The notes: a model not told the origin generated them from the sequence alone. Positions 27,948-37,588 are shown, counted from the stretch's first letter. The stretch is 64,000 bases of DNA from Idiomarinaceae bacterium HL-53 (GCA_001458075.1 LN899469.1:1338659-1402658), one strand, 5' to 3'. Translations and numbers: made by a program.

Positions 27948-28775
27948 ATGGCCACACAAAAAGCATTTTTGAGCATCCTAGAAAACGAGATCGCTCGCGA
28001 TACCCTCAAGTTGCCTACGCTGCCAGACGTTGCCCTGCAGGTAGAGCAAGCCGTGAATGATCCTGATACCTCGTTGAACGATTTACAACATATTATCGCT
28101 CGCGATCCGGCGCTCAGTGCGCGGATGGTGAAACTAGCAAACAGTGCATGGCTTGGGCGAGCTGTACGCGTAGAGAGTTTGCAACAGGCACTGACGCGCA
28201 TTGGCATGTGGCAAATTCGCAATATTGTTGTGGGTTTGGCAATGGAGCAGTTGTTTGATGCGAAGAACGATATCGTTCGTCGCCGTATGCAGCAATGTTG
28301 GTTGGAGAGCGTGAAGCTCACCGCAGCGGTTGTCGTTCTGCTAAGAAATTACGACGGCAAGACACGCTTGCATCAACATACGGCTGCGCTGATGTCGATG
28401 ACCAGCCAAATTGGTGCGCTCCCCGTGCTCACCATGGCGGAAAAACATGCCGACACCTTTGCCAACCCAACGTTCATAAACGATTGTATTCAAGGCGTCG
28501 GTCCTTCACTGAGTGGTATGATTTTGCGAGCTTGGAAGTTTGCTGATGAGCAGGTGCATGTGGGTGAGCATTGGCAGGGACCGATCGTTAGCTTTAAGCC
28601 GTCTTACTTGAGTATCTTGCAACTCGCAGGCGTACTCACTGAATTGCACGACGCGCAACACAGCGAGGCCCTCATCAGCTGTTTTGTTCAAACCGGACTC
28701 TTGCCTGGCCCGCAATGGTGGCAGCAGGCAAGAGTTCAGGAAGAGTATCAGAGTATTATTGAAGCCCTTTCATAA
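27948..28775 (+). CDS. HDOD domain signalling protein
   Basis: This 275-residue protein consists mainly of one HDOD domain (about 20-220), recognised by LPTLPDVALQVEQAV, DPALSARMVKLANSA and IGMWQIRNIVVGLAM. HDOD proteins resemble HD phosphohydrolases but lack the catalytic pair, and they act in signalling linked to motility, biofilm or stress. ATG 27948 behind GTGAG is preferred to a TTG at 27897. Its 3' end overlaps the convergent rdgC by 20 bp. Confidence 0.82.
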   Translation: MATQKAFLSILENEIARDTLKLPTLPDVALQVEQAVNDPDTSLNDLQHIIARDPALSARMVKLANSAWLGRAVRVESLQQALTRIGMWQIRNIVVGLAMEQLFDAKNDIVRRRMQQCWLESVKLTAAVVVLLRNYDGKTRLHQHTAALMSMTSQIGALPVLTMAEKHADTFANPTFINDCIQGVGPSLSGMILRAWKFADEQVHVGEHWQGPIVSFKPSYLSILQLAGVLTELHDAQHSEALISCFVQTGLLPGPQWWQQARVQEEYQSIIEALS

Positions 28776-29640
28776 GCGCTTCTAGGAGCGCATTGAACTC
28801 GCCTCTCATGAGAGCGAAGTCGGCATCGAGTTGTGCTGCAGCATCGAGACCTTCTTGGTCTCGTTGCTCGAGTACCTGATCAGTAAATTTCACACGTTTC
28901 ACTGCATAGTCGTCGGCCAAACTGAATTGCACGCGTTCTTGAAACAGAAGTGAGAGCTCCGTAACGCGTTTGTTCTGATTCAGATGTTCAAGAACTTCTG
29001 GCATGTCAAGATCATGACCCTTGAGCTTCACAACCATTTGATCTTCACTGATATGCTTTAATTCCGCGTCGTGCCCCAATTCGAATTGCTCCGGCGCACG
29101 CGAATTCTTCACCCAATCGGTCATGAATAAAGAACCAGGACCCTCAGCAGCGAATGGTTGCACTGGCAAAGAGCCAATACAAGTGCGAACGAGCGCTGTG
29201 AACTCTTCTGCTTTCTTTGCCGATGAAGCGTCTATAAACACACGTTGGGTTTGCGTATCGATAAAGCCCCAAGTGACACTGAACTTACTCAATGCGCGCG
29301 GCATAAACTCGTGCAAAATGTCTTCTTTAATCGTTTGCTGCTCTTTGCGTGGCATGACATACGCATTTTCTTGTTCGAACTGACGTTTGCGTAACTCCAA
29401 TTCTTCTTTAACAGCACTCGCAGGAACGACCTTTTCCTCCTTTCGCAGGCAAAGCAACACGGCGCCTTGCTGCTCTAATGCAAGTATCTCGCTCTCTACA
29501 AAAGGCGATACCCAACCCACACTAACCGGTTCAGTACGACTACAAGATTTAAATTTGTGCTCTTGTAAGCGACTTTGTAAATCTGCTGGAATTTCAAAAG
29601 GCTGTGAAAAACTATAAACGCGAAGGTTGCGAAACCACAT
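28756..29640 (-). CDS. rdgC: Recombination-associated protein RdgC
   Basis: RdgC (294 residues) is a ring-shaped DNA-binding protein that limits RecA filament activity. The start MWFRNLRVYSFSQPF and the blocks VGWVSPF, LLCLRKEEKVVPASAVKEEL and LDMPEVLEHLNQ are typical, and the length is close to E. coli RdgC (303). It is a single gene; the two coding regions overlap by 20 bp at the 3' ends with the HDOD gene, with no separate terminator. Confidence 0.94.
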   Translation of the reverse strand: MWFRNLRVYSFSQPFEIPADLQSRLQEHKFKSCSRTEPVSVGWVSPFVESEILALEQQGAVLLCLRKEEKVVPASAVKEELELRKRQFEQENAYVMPRKEQQTIKEDILHEFMPRALSKFSVTWGFIDTQTQRVFIDASSAKKAEEFTALVRTCIGSLPVQPFAAEGPGSLFMTDWVKNSRAPEQFELGHDAELKHISEDQMVVKLKGHDLDMPEVLEHLNQNKRVTELSLLFQERVQFSLADDYAVKRVKFTDQVLEQRDQEGLDAAAQLDADFALMRGEFNALLEALMKGLQ

Positions 29641-29684
29641 GTAAGTACTCCATTTTTCGCAAGCAAAAGATTAGTCTAACGGGT

Positions 29685-31454
29685 TCAGTAGCCGTTGTCA
29701 GTTGCTTCTGCTGACGGGGCGAGTGGAGTCACTGGGAAAGAGAACGTATAGGTAAGTCCTTTCCCTTGTTCGCTAGAGGCGTCAACTTCTCCTTTGAGGG
29801 TGTCACGCACGAGAGTATAGATAATGTGAGTGCCAAGACCACTGCCACCGCGGTCGGCTTTGGTGGTAAAGAATGGATCAAAAAGATGCGCCAGTTGTTC
29901 GGAGGTCATACCTAAGCCATCGTCTTCATAAACGAAGTGAAGCCGGTTCTCCAACAAACGCACTGTAATTCGAATATGCCCAGCATCTTTGCCCTCAAAG
30001 CCATGAATTACGGAATTCATAATCATATTGGTGAGAATTTGTGCTAGAGCGCCGGCAAGGCATTTCACTTTCATATTTTGATCGCAATTCACGTCGATCG
30101 TTACATTTTGTTTTTTCAGCTTCGGATGAAGCGATTTCACGACATTATTAATGTAGGCGCACAATGCAATGTCGCGCATGGCGTCGGAACTTTGATCAAC
30201 TGCAACCTCTTTAAAACTCGACATGAGCTCACGTGCGCGGTGCAAGTTGTTCTCTAGGAGTTGTACACTCTCTCTCGCATCGTCAATAAAGCGGTGCATC
30301 TGGGTTTGTGTCAGAGTTTGATCGTCGAGCGAGATCGCGAGCGCTTCAACACGGTCTGCAAGGAAAGAAGTTGCGGTAACACCAATACCGATAGGCGTAT
30401 TCACGTCGTGCGCGACACTCGCGACTAAACCACCTAACGAGGCAAGCTTCTCTGATTCAACTAACTGAGATTGTGCTCGCTTAATCGTATCAATCGAGTC
30501 ACGCAAGCGTTCATTTGTGCGCTTTAAAGTGGCTTCCGTCAGTCGCCGTTGTTGTATTTCGCGCTCTAATTCATATTGACGCTTTTCGAGCTCTAAGCGG
30601 CGTTCTTCTAAATCGAGCATCAACTTGCTCATGCCTGATGTTTTTCGTGCAACCTCTTGCTCAAGTAGGTCGTTATGCTCGTCTAGACGACGATTCGCAT
30701 GTACCAGCTTTTCTTGCGCTTGCTGTAAATCCTGTTGGTACTCACCAATCTTATCGAGTAGTTCATTAAATGATTTTTCGACTAATCCAAATTCGTTGTT
30801 TTTTGAATCAGTTAATCGCAGGCGAGATTCACTCGGCGCGTCGGGCCGGAACATTTCAATTTGGGACGTAAGTTCCTGCAATGGTCTTGTGAGCATTCGA
30901 TTGAACGCGTAGGTAAATAGCAACAGAAGAAATGTCGTTTTGATAATTGCGTTACCAAGCAAAAATAATAAGCTAACTTTGAGACGTTCGATGGCGACTT
31001 CACGGTTCGAAAATAAAGTAATGTCTCCCACGAGCGTTGACTGCCCAGAGAATTCAAATGCGAGTGGGCTGTAGTGCCCAAAAATGCCTTGCCGCTCTGG
31101 TATTTCTGCAGGGCTCGTAGGTGATTTGGGCAGCATTTCAATGGGAAGTGTTTGTCCCATTTGCGCAATCACTTGCCCTCGGTCGTCTCGGATTACGAGA
31201 CCGCCAATGGCTGGAATGCTAATGAGTCCTTCAGCGAGTGCTTGAATTTGCTGTGAGTTAAACTCCCACATAGAGCGAGTGAGGCTGGCAGAGAAGGTGT
31301 TGTGTTGATTTTCTAATTCTAGTGCAAGTGAGCGTTTGGTGTTGCTGTATTCGCCAAATATATGGGCGCAAGTCACGATAAACGTGATCACGAAGTACAC
31401 TGAAAGTACTCGAGTAAGTAGTGTGCGAGAAATGCTTTTATAATGCACTAACAC
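29685..31454 (-). CDS. Membrane sensor histidine kinase, orphan
   Basis: This 589-residue kinase has two membrane helices (about 12-32 and 165-185) bordering a periplasmic sensor of about 130 residues. A HAMP-like region, a long coiled coil (about 230-330), the phosphoacceptor His349 in SVAHDVNTPIG and an ATPase domain follow (N box LTNMIMNSVIHGF, DDGLGM, GGSGLGTHII). No response regulator is next to it, so the partner is unknown. It is divergent from the porin gene. It starts with GTG at 31454 or 31448; the ribosome site is weak, so the exact start is uncertain. Confidence 0.85.
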   Translation of the reverse strand: MLVHYKSISRTLLTRVLSVYFVITFIVTCAHIFGEYSNTKRSLALELENQHNTFSASLTRSMWEFNSQQIQALAEGLISIPAIGGLVIRDDRGQVIAQMGQTLPIEMLPKSPTSPAEIPERQGIFGHYSPLAFEFSGQSTLVGDITLFSNREVAIERLKVSLLFLLGNAIIKTTFLLLLFTYAFNRMLTRPLQELTSQIEMFRPDAPSESRLRLTDSKNNEFGLVEKSFNELLDKIGEYQQDLQQAQEKLVHANRRLDEHNDLLEQEVARKTSGMSKLMLDLEERRLELEKRQYELEREIQQRRLTEATLKRTNERLRDSIDTIKRAQSQLVESEKLASLGGLVASVAHDVNTPIGIGVTATSFLADRVEALAISLDDQTLTQTQMHRFIDDARESVQLLENNLHRARELMSSFKEVAVDQSSDAMRDIALCAYINNVVKSLHPKLKKQNVTIDVNCDQNMKVKCLAGALAQILTNMIMNSVIHGFEGKDAGHIRITVRLLENRLHFVYEDDGLGMTSEQLAHLFDPFFTTKADRGGSGLGTHIIYTLVRDTLKGEVDASSEQGKGLTYTFSFPVTPLAPSAEATDNGY

Positions 31455-31561
31455 GATCCCATATTGAGATTTGCCTAGTAAAAAATCGAGCTTGCAAATC
31501 TATATGTTCTCAAAACTAACCAATAGTGAGGAATTTCGCAAGAAATTAGCGGTATTTAGCA

Positions 31562-31616
31562 TATAATTGTACAGCCAAGCTTGATGTTATTTCAGTCGCT
31601 GTCATAATTTCGCCAT
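31562..31616 (+). promoter_or_regulatory. Porin promoter region with candidate Pho box
   Basis: CTGTCAT (31599-31605) followed 11 bp on by the weaker TCGCCAT (31610-31616) resembles a Pho box. No good -10 sits 10 bp downstream. A TATAAT at 31562-31567 could be an alternative promoter. The porin's place beside phoBR makes phosphate control plausible, but this is the weakest box in the region. Confidence 0.35.
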
Positions 31617-31663
31617 TAAAGTGTAACATTCATGCTAGCGAACTTTTTGTAAGGAAACTTTCG

Positions 31664-32674
31664 ATGAAAAGAAGTCAGTTGCTTGTTCTTGCCTGTTTTT
31701 CACTGATAGCTCTCCCAGCCATAGCTCAAACTAATGATGTTGAAATCGATTTCTATGGTCGAATTCAAATGTCGGCCGCATACCTGCATGACGGAGATGA
31801 CGGCGGATTAAACGTCGCAAGTAATTCGAGTCGGTTGGGTTTGAACATGAGCTACCAATTGGATGAAAATTTGACGGTTTTAGGTAAGTTAGAGAAACAG
31901 GTCGACTTCGCTGAAGGAAGCGGATCTTTTGGGTCTCGCGATGCATTCATTGGATTGAGTGGTAACTTCGGTACTGTAAGAATGGGTTATTTTGTTTCGC
32001 CAAGTATGGCCCATCTATCTTCAGTTGAAGAGTTCAGAGATCGCATTGGTGACGGTCGAAATATGTTACGTCGTGGTGCTATGAACCTTGATCGACGCTA
32101 TAAAAGCAGTTTGGGTTACCAAACACCGAATATGAATGGTTTTGTTTGGGCGATTCATTATGGTACTGAAGAGCAAGACGGCGTAACGGTTACGAACGAC
32201 AACGATATGCTAAGTACTAGCTTGCAATATAAAACGGGCGGTTGGACTATCACCGGAAGCTTTCAGCAAGATAATCGCACTGACACCACGATTGACGGCA
32301 CACGTTTCAGCGTCATGAAAAGCGGTGATGACTGGCGCTTTGCTGTTCTTGCGCAACAAGTTTCAGGCCTCGAGGAAGGCGACATGAAAGGTTGGTTATT
32401 AAACGGTCGTTATCGACTCACCGAACAAGTTTGGTTCAAGGCGCAAGTGGGGGCGCGTAGTTACGATCAGCAAGATAATGAATCCACGCTTGCCACAATC
32501 GGGTTCGATCGTATTATCTCACCGCGCCTCACTGTTTATACTGTTGCCACTATGACTAATAATGATAGTGCGGGTGTGGCGTCAGTGACTGAAGGTGGTT
32601 TTGGCAAGTCGTTACCAGTCATTGCTGGTAACGACCCTTTCGCTATCTCGGCTGGTGTGTCGTTCCGTTTCTAA
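31664..32674 (+). CDS. Outer-membrane porin (general porin family)
   Basis: This 336-residue beta-barrel protein has a signal peptide (to about residue 21, AIAQ), an N-terminal EIDFYGRIQMSAAY strand, alternating strands throughout and a C-terminal FRF ending typical of outer-membrane proteins. It resembles Gram-negative porins of the Alteromonadales. Position directly before phoB suggests a phosphate-starvation porin analogous to PhoE, but specificity cannot be read from sequence. The ribosome site is AAGGAAA. A hairpin after the stop overlaps the phoB control region. Confidence 0.85.
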   Translation: MKRSQLLVLACFSLIALPAIAQTNDVEIDFYGRIQMSAAYLHDGDDGGLNVASNSSRLGLNMSYQLDENLTVLGKLEKQVDFAEGSGSFGSRDAFIGLSGNFGTVRMGYFVSPSMAHLSSVEEFRDRIGDGRNMLRRGAMNLDRRYKSSLGYQTPNMNGFVWAIHYGTEEQDGVTVTNDNDMLSTSLQYKTGGWTITGSFQQDNRTDTTIDGTRFSVMKSGDDWRFAVLAQQVSGLEEGDMKGWLLNGRYRLTEQVWFKAQVGARSYDQQDNESTLATIGFDRIISPRLTVYTVATMTNNDSAGVASVTEGGFGKSLPVIAGNDPFAISAGVSFRF

Positions 32675-32691
32675 TACACTGTTTGGCGAAT

Positions 32692-32743
32692 GTGACACTT
32701 TTTATGCGGACGTCATAAAAGTGTCACAGTTTTATCCCATACT
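32692..32743 (+). promoter_or_regulatory. phoB promoter: Pho box within a palindrome that can also terminate the porin transcript
   Basis: Half-sites ACGTCAT (32710-32716) and GTGTCAC (32721-32727) are 11 bp apart, and a -10-like CATACT (32738-32743) begins 10 bp further. The right half is mirrored by GTGACAC at 32692-32698, so the region forms an inverted repeat (32692-32727) that may fold as the porin terminator and may also offer PhoB sites on the other strand. Confidence 0.7.
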
Positions 32744-32770
32744 AACAATATGTTTAATTGACAGTGGGAT

Positions 32771-33463
32771 ATGGCAATGCCAAGTCGAATTCTAATCGTC
32801 GAAGACGAAGCACCCATCCGCGAAATGCTCGCATTTGTTATGGAGCAACACGGTTACCAGCCGGTTGAAGCACCCGATTACAACGACGCTTTTGAGCGGC
32901 TTGTAGAGCCTTATCCTGACATGATTCTTCTCGACTGGATGTTGCCCGGTGGGAGTGGTGTACAGCTTGCTAAAAAAGTGAAAAACACCGAGCACCTAAA
33001 ACATATTCCTATCATTATGCTCACCGCACGCGGTGAAGAAGAAGACAAAGTTAAAGGTTTGGAAGTGGGTGCAGACGACTACATGACCAAGCCATTTTCA
33101 CCGAAAGAACTCATCGCCAGAATGCGCGCTGTTTTCCGCCGTGTGAATCCCACGTCTCTCGACGAACCTTTAGTAGTTGAGGGCTTAAAACTCGATCCAG
33201 TCTCGCATCGAGTTTCTGCAAATGATGAACCGCTTGATATGGGGCCGACCGAATTTCGCTTACTCCATTTCTTCATGACACATCCTGAGCGTGTGTATAG
33301 TCGTGAACAACTACTTGATCACGTTTGGGGGACTAACGTATATGTTGAAGATCGCACCGTTGACGTGCATATTCGTCGTTTACGTAAAGCCCTCGAAAAG
33401 TTTGGACACGATCGTTTAGTACAAACAGTGCGTGGTGTGGGTTACCGATTCTCAGCTCGCTAA
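32771..33463 (+). CDS. phoB: Phosphate regulon response regulator PhoB
   Basis: PhoB (230 residues) has a receiver domain with phosphoacceptor Asp55 in [10 protein letters not shown], Lys in [10 protein letters not shown], and an OmpR-type winged-helix domain ([31 protein letters not shown]). It is nearly collinear with E. coli PhoB. When phosphorylated under phosphate limitation it binds Pho boxes such as those found upstream of itself, the lipoprotein gene, pstS and pstC. phoR follows after 11 bp. Confidence 0.96.
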   Translation: MAMPSRILIVEDEAPIREMLAFVMEQHGYQPVEAPDYNDAFERLVEPYPDMILLDWMLPGGSGVQLAKKVKNTEHLKHIPIIMLTARGEEEDKVKGLEVGADDYMTKPFSPKELIARMRAVFRRVNPTSLDEPLVVEGLKLDPVSHRVSANDEPLDMGPTEFRLLHFFMTHPERVYSREQLLDHVWGTNVYVEDRTVDVHIRRLRKALEKFGHDRLVQTVRGVGYRFSAR

Positions 33464-33474
33464 GGAAGTGCTGC

Positions 33475-34788
33475 ATGGAGCGTGACTACAATTTCCTTCG
33501 GTTATTAACACGGCTCCTCATTGCTGTCGTGGCGATAGGTTTATTGGGAGGAATTTTTGGGTTTGCGTTCGAATTTATTGCGTTATTCTTGTTTGGCATG
33601 GTTGTTTGGAATCAGTTCTATCAGCAGCGTTTGAGTCGTTGGCTTTGGCACAGTCGCACCATGCATCCACCTCAAGCGCTTGGTACTTGGAGCGATATCT
33701 ATGACGGTATCTATCGCACTCTGCGCCGCTCACAGTTCCGGCGCAGAAATTTAGCACTTATTTTGCAACGCTTCCGTGAAGCGGCTGAATCGATTCCAGA
33801 TGCGTTGATGGTATTAGAAGAAGGCGGTAATCTCGTTTGGTCGAATCGGTTGGCGCAGCTCTATTTCGGTTTGAAGTGGCCAACCGACAAAGGCATTCGT
33901 ATCACGAATTTTATTCGCCATCCTCGGTTTGTTAAATACTTTCGCAGAGCAGATTTCAAAGAGCCGATCACCTTAACTTCACCTTTAGGAGATCAACGTA
34001 CCATCGAGATTCGCATTATGCCTTATGCCGGAAGGCAATGGCTCGTGATTGCTCGAGATGTCTCCAGAATTTCAAAACTAGAGAGAATGCGCAAAGATTT
34101 TGTTGCGAATGTATCACACGAATTAAAAACACCGTTGACGGTAATGCAAGGGTACTTGGAGTTAATGGAAGACCCCGAACTCATGCCTCCCAAGCAATTG
34201 AAGAAGGCGGTTCACGACATTAGCTTGCAAACGGGTCGCATGCAGCTCATGGTGGAGCAGCTACTGACCTTGTCGCGGATGGAATCGCAAACGCAAGAGG
34301 CTGCTGACATCATTCGCATGGATAAATTGATTCCACGCGTACTTGCCGATATGAAAATAATGGCAGAAGCCAAGTCTCTAGAGCTCCGCTCGGAGCTTGA
34401 AAAGGGCATTATTGTGCAAGGTAGTGAAGAAAAGCTTACTGCTGCTATTCAAAACCTCGTTGTGAACGCCATTAAATATTCCCAAGAGGGTGCGCATATT
34501 GAAGTTACTTGGAAGCGCACCGCAGCAGGTGCGGCTTTCGCGGTGCAAGATAATGGTCCAGGCATTGCTGCTGAGCATATACCGAGGCTTACAGAACGCT
34601 TTTATCGCGTGCAATCTGATCGCAACAGTAAGTCGGGCGGCACCGGTTTAGGACTGTCCATTGTGAAGCATTCACTCGAACATCATCGTAGTCGCTTAGA
34701 GGTACGAAGTACGCTTGGCAAGGGCAGTCTATTCTCCTTCGAAATTCCGCAAACGCTGCTCATGCAAGCCGAGTTACCACAAGATTAA
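33475..34788 (+). CDS. phoR: Phosphate regulon sensor kinase PhoR
   Basis: PhoR (437 residues) has two N-terminal membrane helices (about 10-43), a charged linker, a PAS domain (about 95-195), His215 in NVSHELKTPLTVMQGYLELM and an ATPase domain (NLVVNAIKYS, DNGPGIA, GGTGLGLSIVKH). It has no large periplasmic sensor, as in E. coli, where the signal comes through the Pst transporter and PhoU. It is co-transcribed with phoB. Confidence 0.95.
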   Translation: MERDYNFLRLLTRLLIAVVAIGLLGGIFGFAFEFIALFLFGMVVWNQFYQQRLSRWLWHSRTMHPPQALGTWSDIYDGIYRTLRRSQFRRRNLALILQRFREAAESIPDALMVLEEGGNLVWSNRLAQLYFGLKWPTDKGIRITNFIRHPRFVKYFRRADFKEPITLTSPLGDQRTIEIRIMPYAGRQWLVIARDVSRISKLERMRKDFVANVSHELKTPLTVMQGYLELMEDPELMPPKQLKKAVHDISLQTGRMQLMVEQLLTLSRMESQTQEAADIIRMDKLIPRVLADMKIMAEAKSLELRSELEKGIIVQGSEEKLTAAIQNLVVNAIKYSQEGAHIEVTWKRTAAGAAFAVQDNGPGIAAEHIPRLTERFYRVQSDRNSKSGGTGLGLSIVKHSLEHHRSRLEVRSTLGKGSLFSFEIPQTLLMQAELPQD

Positions 34789-34810
34789 TTGTCACGAAAA
34801 TGCCTTATTC

Positions 34811-34843
34811 CCATCATGTAGCTGTCATATAAATTTGGATAAT
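34811..34843 (+). promoter_or_regulatory. Pho box and -10 of the lipoprotein/TonB receptor operon
   Basis: CCATCAT (34811-34817) and CTGTCAT (34822-34828) are 11 bp apart. GATAAT (34838-34843) starts 10 bases after the second half-site, the spacing of PhoB-activated promoters in which the Pho box replaces the -35 element. The ATG at 34889 is about 40 nt downstream of the expected start. Confidence 0.65.
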
Positions 34844-34888
34844 GGTCTCCGCAAACTAATATTCTTCCAATCTCGGAGACACAATTAT

Positions 34889-37588
34889 ATGTTCGTTCGT
34901 AACTTATTTAAGCTTAGCGCAATTAGCTTGGCGCTCGCGCTTACAGCATGTGGTGGCGATATTGTCATCAACTCAGGTGGAACTCAAAATCCGACCCCTC
35001 CTCCATCTGGCGGTGGCGGCGGTGGCGGCGGTGAAGGCGGCGGTGGCGAAGTTGAAGGCGATTGCCCAGAGTGGTCGACAGAAGCCTCTGCAATTGACGG
35101 ATATAGCCTGCCTGTATGTGAAATCACAGGAACCTTTACTGAAGATCGTACACTCACAAACGACATTTTGTGGGCACTAGACGGACGTGTCGCTGTAGGT
35201 AACGACAAGGCGGACAATGCGGTATTAACAATCGAGCCGGGTACTACTCTATTTGGTAAGAGCGGTGCGGATTTCTTAGTTGTGCGTCGTGGCTCACAAA
35301 TCATGGCAGACGGTGAAGTAGACGCACCCATCGTGATGACTTCATTACAAAACTTATTGGGTACTTCGACGCCTACCGATTCGGGTCAGTGGGGCGGTTT
35401 AGTATTGTTAGGGCAAGCTCCAAGTAACCGTTGTGCTGATTTAAGCGATTGCTCTATCGAAGCTGAAGGTGACGCGGGTCCATATGGTGGTGACATTGAA
35501 GACGATAACAGCGGTGTGCTTCGTTATGTACAAGTTCGCTACGCTGGCTTTGAGGTGCTTCCAGACAACGAACTAAACGGCATTACATTCGGCGGTGTCG
35601 GTTCTGGTACCACTGTTGAGTATATTCAGGTTTATCAAAACTTAGACGACGGAATTGAGTTCTTCGGTGGTTCAGTGAGTGCGAAGTACGTTGTGTTGTA
35701 TGGTAACCAAGATGACTCGCTCGATTGGGATGCAGGTTGGAACGGACGTATACAGCACGTGTTGATTAAGCACAACGCAGCGGGTGCGAAAGCAAACCGT
35801 GGTATTGAAGCAGACAACAGTTCTGCAGATTTCAATGCGACACCTCGCAGCCGTCCGGTGATCTCGAACATGACTATTTTGACCAACGAATGGGACGCAG
35901 ACGACGACTCTGAGGGTATCTTATTGCGTCGTGGCACCAGCGCTGAGCTATATAACGTGATCATTGCTGGTGAACCAGGTACTGGTGAGTGTTTCGAGTT
36001 AAACGACGACGCAACCGTTGCAAACGCAGACTCTGGTGACTTAGTTTTCTCTCACTCAATTATTAGCTGTGCAGAACCATTTAAAGATTCAGTTGACGAG
36101 AATGACAACGTAATTTTTGACGCTGAAGAATGGTTCTTAGCGCAGACAGGAAATAGCTTAGAAGATCCTTTGCTAGGTGATTTCATTCCTTCAGCAGTTT
36201 CTCCTGCGTTGGGTTCTGGCCTGAACGTTGCAAACGACGTAGACGGTTGGTTCGACGAGGTAGATTATAAAGGTGCGTTCGATGGTACTAACGACTGGAC
36301 GCAAGGTTGGACCTATGGCTTACACAACGATGTTGATGCGATGAGCTGTCCTGCTGGAACGACTGAAGTTGCAAGTGTTTCAGATCGCTTAAACTGTGAG
36401 CTGAGTGGTACTTATACTGAAGATCTTCACTTACCTGTGGGTGCCGATTATGTATTGGACGGATTAGTACGTATCGGTAACGATAATGCGGATTCTTCGA
36501 CATTATACATTGACGCTGGTGTGCGCATTTTCGGTCAAGGTAGTGCTGATTTCCTAGTAATAGCCCGTGGTTCTAAAATCATGGCAGAAGGTCGCCCGAA
36601 TGCTCCGATCGTTATGACGTCATTGCAAGACGTGATCGGTGCAGAGACCACGTCAGGTCAGTGGGGTGGATTAGTGCTGCTCGGTAACGGCATCAGTAAC
36701 AAGTGTGACCAAGCTGCTCCAGAGACTTGTGCAATTGAAGCAGAAGGTGACGCTGGCCCTTACGGTGGCGGAGTTGCAGACGAAGACTCAGGTAAAATGA
36801 AGTTCGTACGTGTACAGCACGCAGGTTATGAAGTACTACCTGACAACGAATTGAACGGTATCACCTTCGCTGGAATCGGCTCTGGTACGCGCTTAGCTTT
36901 TCTGCAAGTTCACCAAAACCTTGACGACGGCATCGAGTTCTTCGGTGGTTCGGCGAGCGTTAAATATATGGTGACAACTGCCATTGGTGATGACTCACTT
37001 GACTGGGCAGACGGCTGGAATGGTAACGTTCAGTTCATGCTTGTGAAGCATGACGGCGAAGTGAACCGTGGTATCGAAGCGGATAACCAATCAGGCAACT
37101 TCACTGCAACACCTATTTCGAACCCAACAGTGGCCAACATGACCATTATCGGTAACGACTACGCGTCTGCTGATAAAGACTCAGAAGGTGTATTACTCCG
37201 CGCTGGTACCACTGCGAAATTACACAACTTCGTAGTTACAGGCCCAGAAGGAATGGGTGAGTGTTTGGAGTTCAACTCAGACGAGTCTCAAGCATTAGCT
37301 GCCGATTTCACAACCGAAATGACCAACTCACTGATTGCCTGTGAAGAACCTTTCAAAGGCGACGTAAGCGCAACGCAAACAGTTGAGCAGTGGTTCTTGG
37401 CGCAAGAAGGTAACGCAACTGCTGCCAGCATGGCAGAAGCGGTGAATGGAATCTTCACTATCTTCGACGCAACACCACGCGACATGAGCCAGGACGATAG
37501 CTTCTTCATTGACGTGCCATTCATCGGCGCAGTTACAGAAGACTATGATTGGACTCAAGGTTGGACTGTAGGTCTGGAATCAAACTAA
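34889..37588 (+). CDS. Large lipoprotein with two tandem copies of a beta-helix-like domain
   Basis: This 899-residue protein has a lipobox (ALALTAC, Cys21), a Gly-rich linker (about 45-57), and two similar halves starting at Cys59 and Cys487. Each half repeats, in order, GTFTED/GTYTED, ADFLV, IVMTSLQ, GQWGGLVLLG, EAEGDAGPYGG, EVLPDNELNGITF, NLDDGIEFFGGS, DDSLDW, RGIEADN, and ends DWTQGWT. The repetitive short strands suggest a parallel beta-helix. The function is unknown; the next gene is a TonB-dependent receptor 18 bp away, and a Pho box precedes both, so a surface role in capturing or processing a phosphorus source is inferred. ATG 34889 follows GGAG. Confidence 0.8.
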   Translation: MFVRNLFKLSAISLALALTACGGDIVINSGGTQNPTPPPSGGGGGGGGEGGGGEVEGDCPEWSTEASAIDGYSLPVCEITGTFTEDRTLTNDILWALDGRVAVGNDKADNAVLTIEPGTTLFGKSGADFLVVRRGSQIMADGEVDAPIVMTSLQNLLGTSTPTDSGQWGGLVLLGQAPSNRCADLSDCSIEAEGDAGPYGGDIEDDNSGVLRYVQVRYAGFEVLPDNELNGITFGGVGSGTTVEYIQVYQNLDDGIEFFGGSVSAKYVVLYGNQDDSLDWDAGWNGRIQHVLIKHNAAGAKANRGIEADNSSADFNATPRSRPVISNMTILTNEWDADDDSEGILLRRGTSAELYNVIIAGEPGTGECFELNDDATVANADSGDLVFSHSIISCAEPFKDSVDENDNVIFDAEEWFLAQTGNSLEDPLLGDFIPSAVSPALGSGLNVANDVDGWFDEVDYKGAFDGTNDWTQGWTYGLHNDVDAMSCPAGTTEVASVSDRLNCELSGTYTEDLHLPVGADYVLDGLVRIGNDNADSSTLYIDAGVRIFGQGSADFLVIARGSKIMAEGRPNAPIVMTSLQDVIGAETTSGQWGGLVLLGNGISNKCDQAAPETCAIEAEGDAGPYGGGVADEDSGKMKFVRVQHAGYEVLPDNELNGITFAGIGSGTRLAFLQVHQNLDDGIEFFGGSASVKYMVTTAIGDDSLDWADGWNGNVQFMLVKHDGEVNRGIEADNQSGNFTATPISNPTVANMTIIGNDYASADKDSEGVLLRAGTTAKLHNFVVTGPEGMGECLEFNSDESQALAADFTTEMTNSLIACEEPFKGDVSATQTVEQWFLAQEGNATAASMAEAVNGIFTIFDATPRDMSQDDSFFIDVPFIGAVTEDYDWTQGWTVGLESN

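Noticed and set aside
27866-28321. N-terminal extension of the srmB open frame
   Set aside because: It lies opposite the HDOD gene, has Ser/Arg/Cys-rich composition typical of antisense frames, and SrmB homologues start at about 27850.
34715-34888. Upstream extension of the lipoprotein frame into the end of phoR
   Set aside because: It overlaps phoR in another frame and would bury the lipoprotein signal peptide and Pho promoter.
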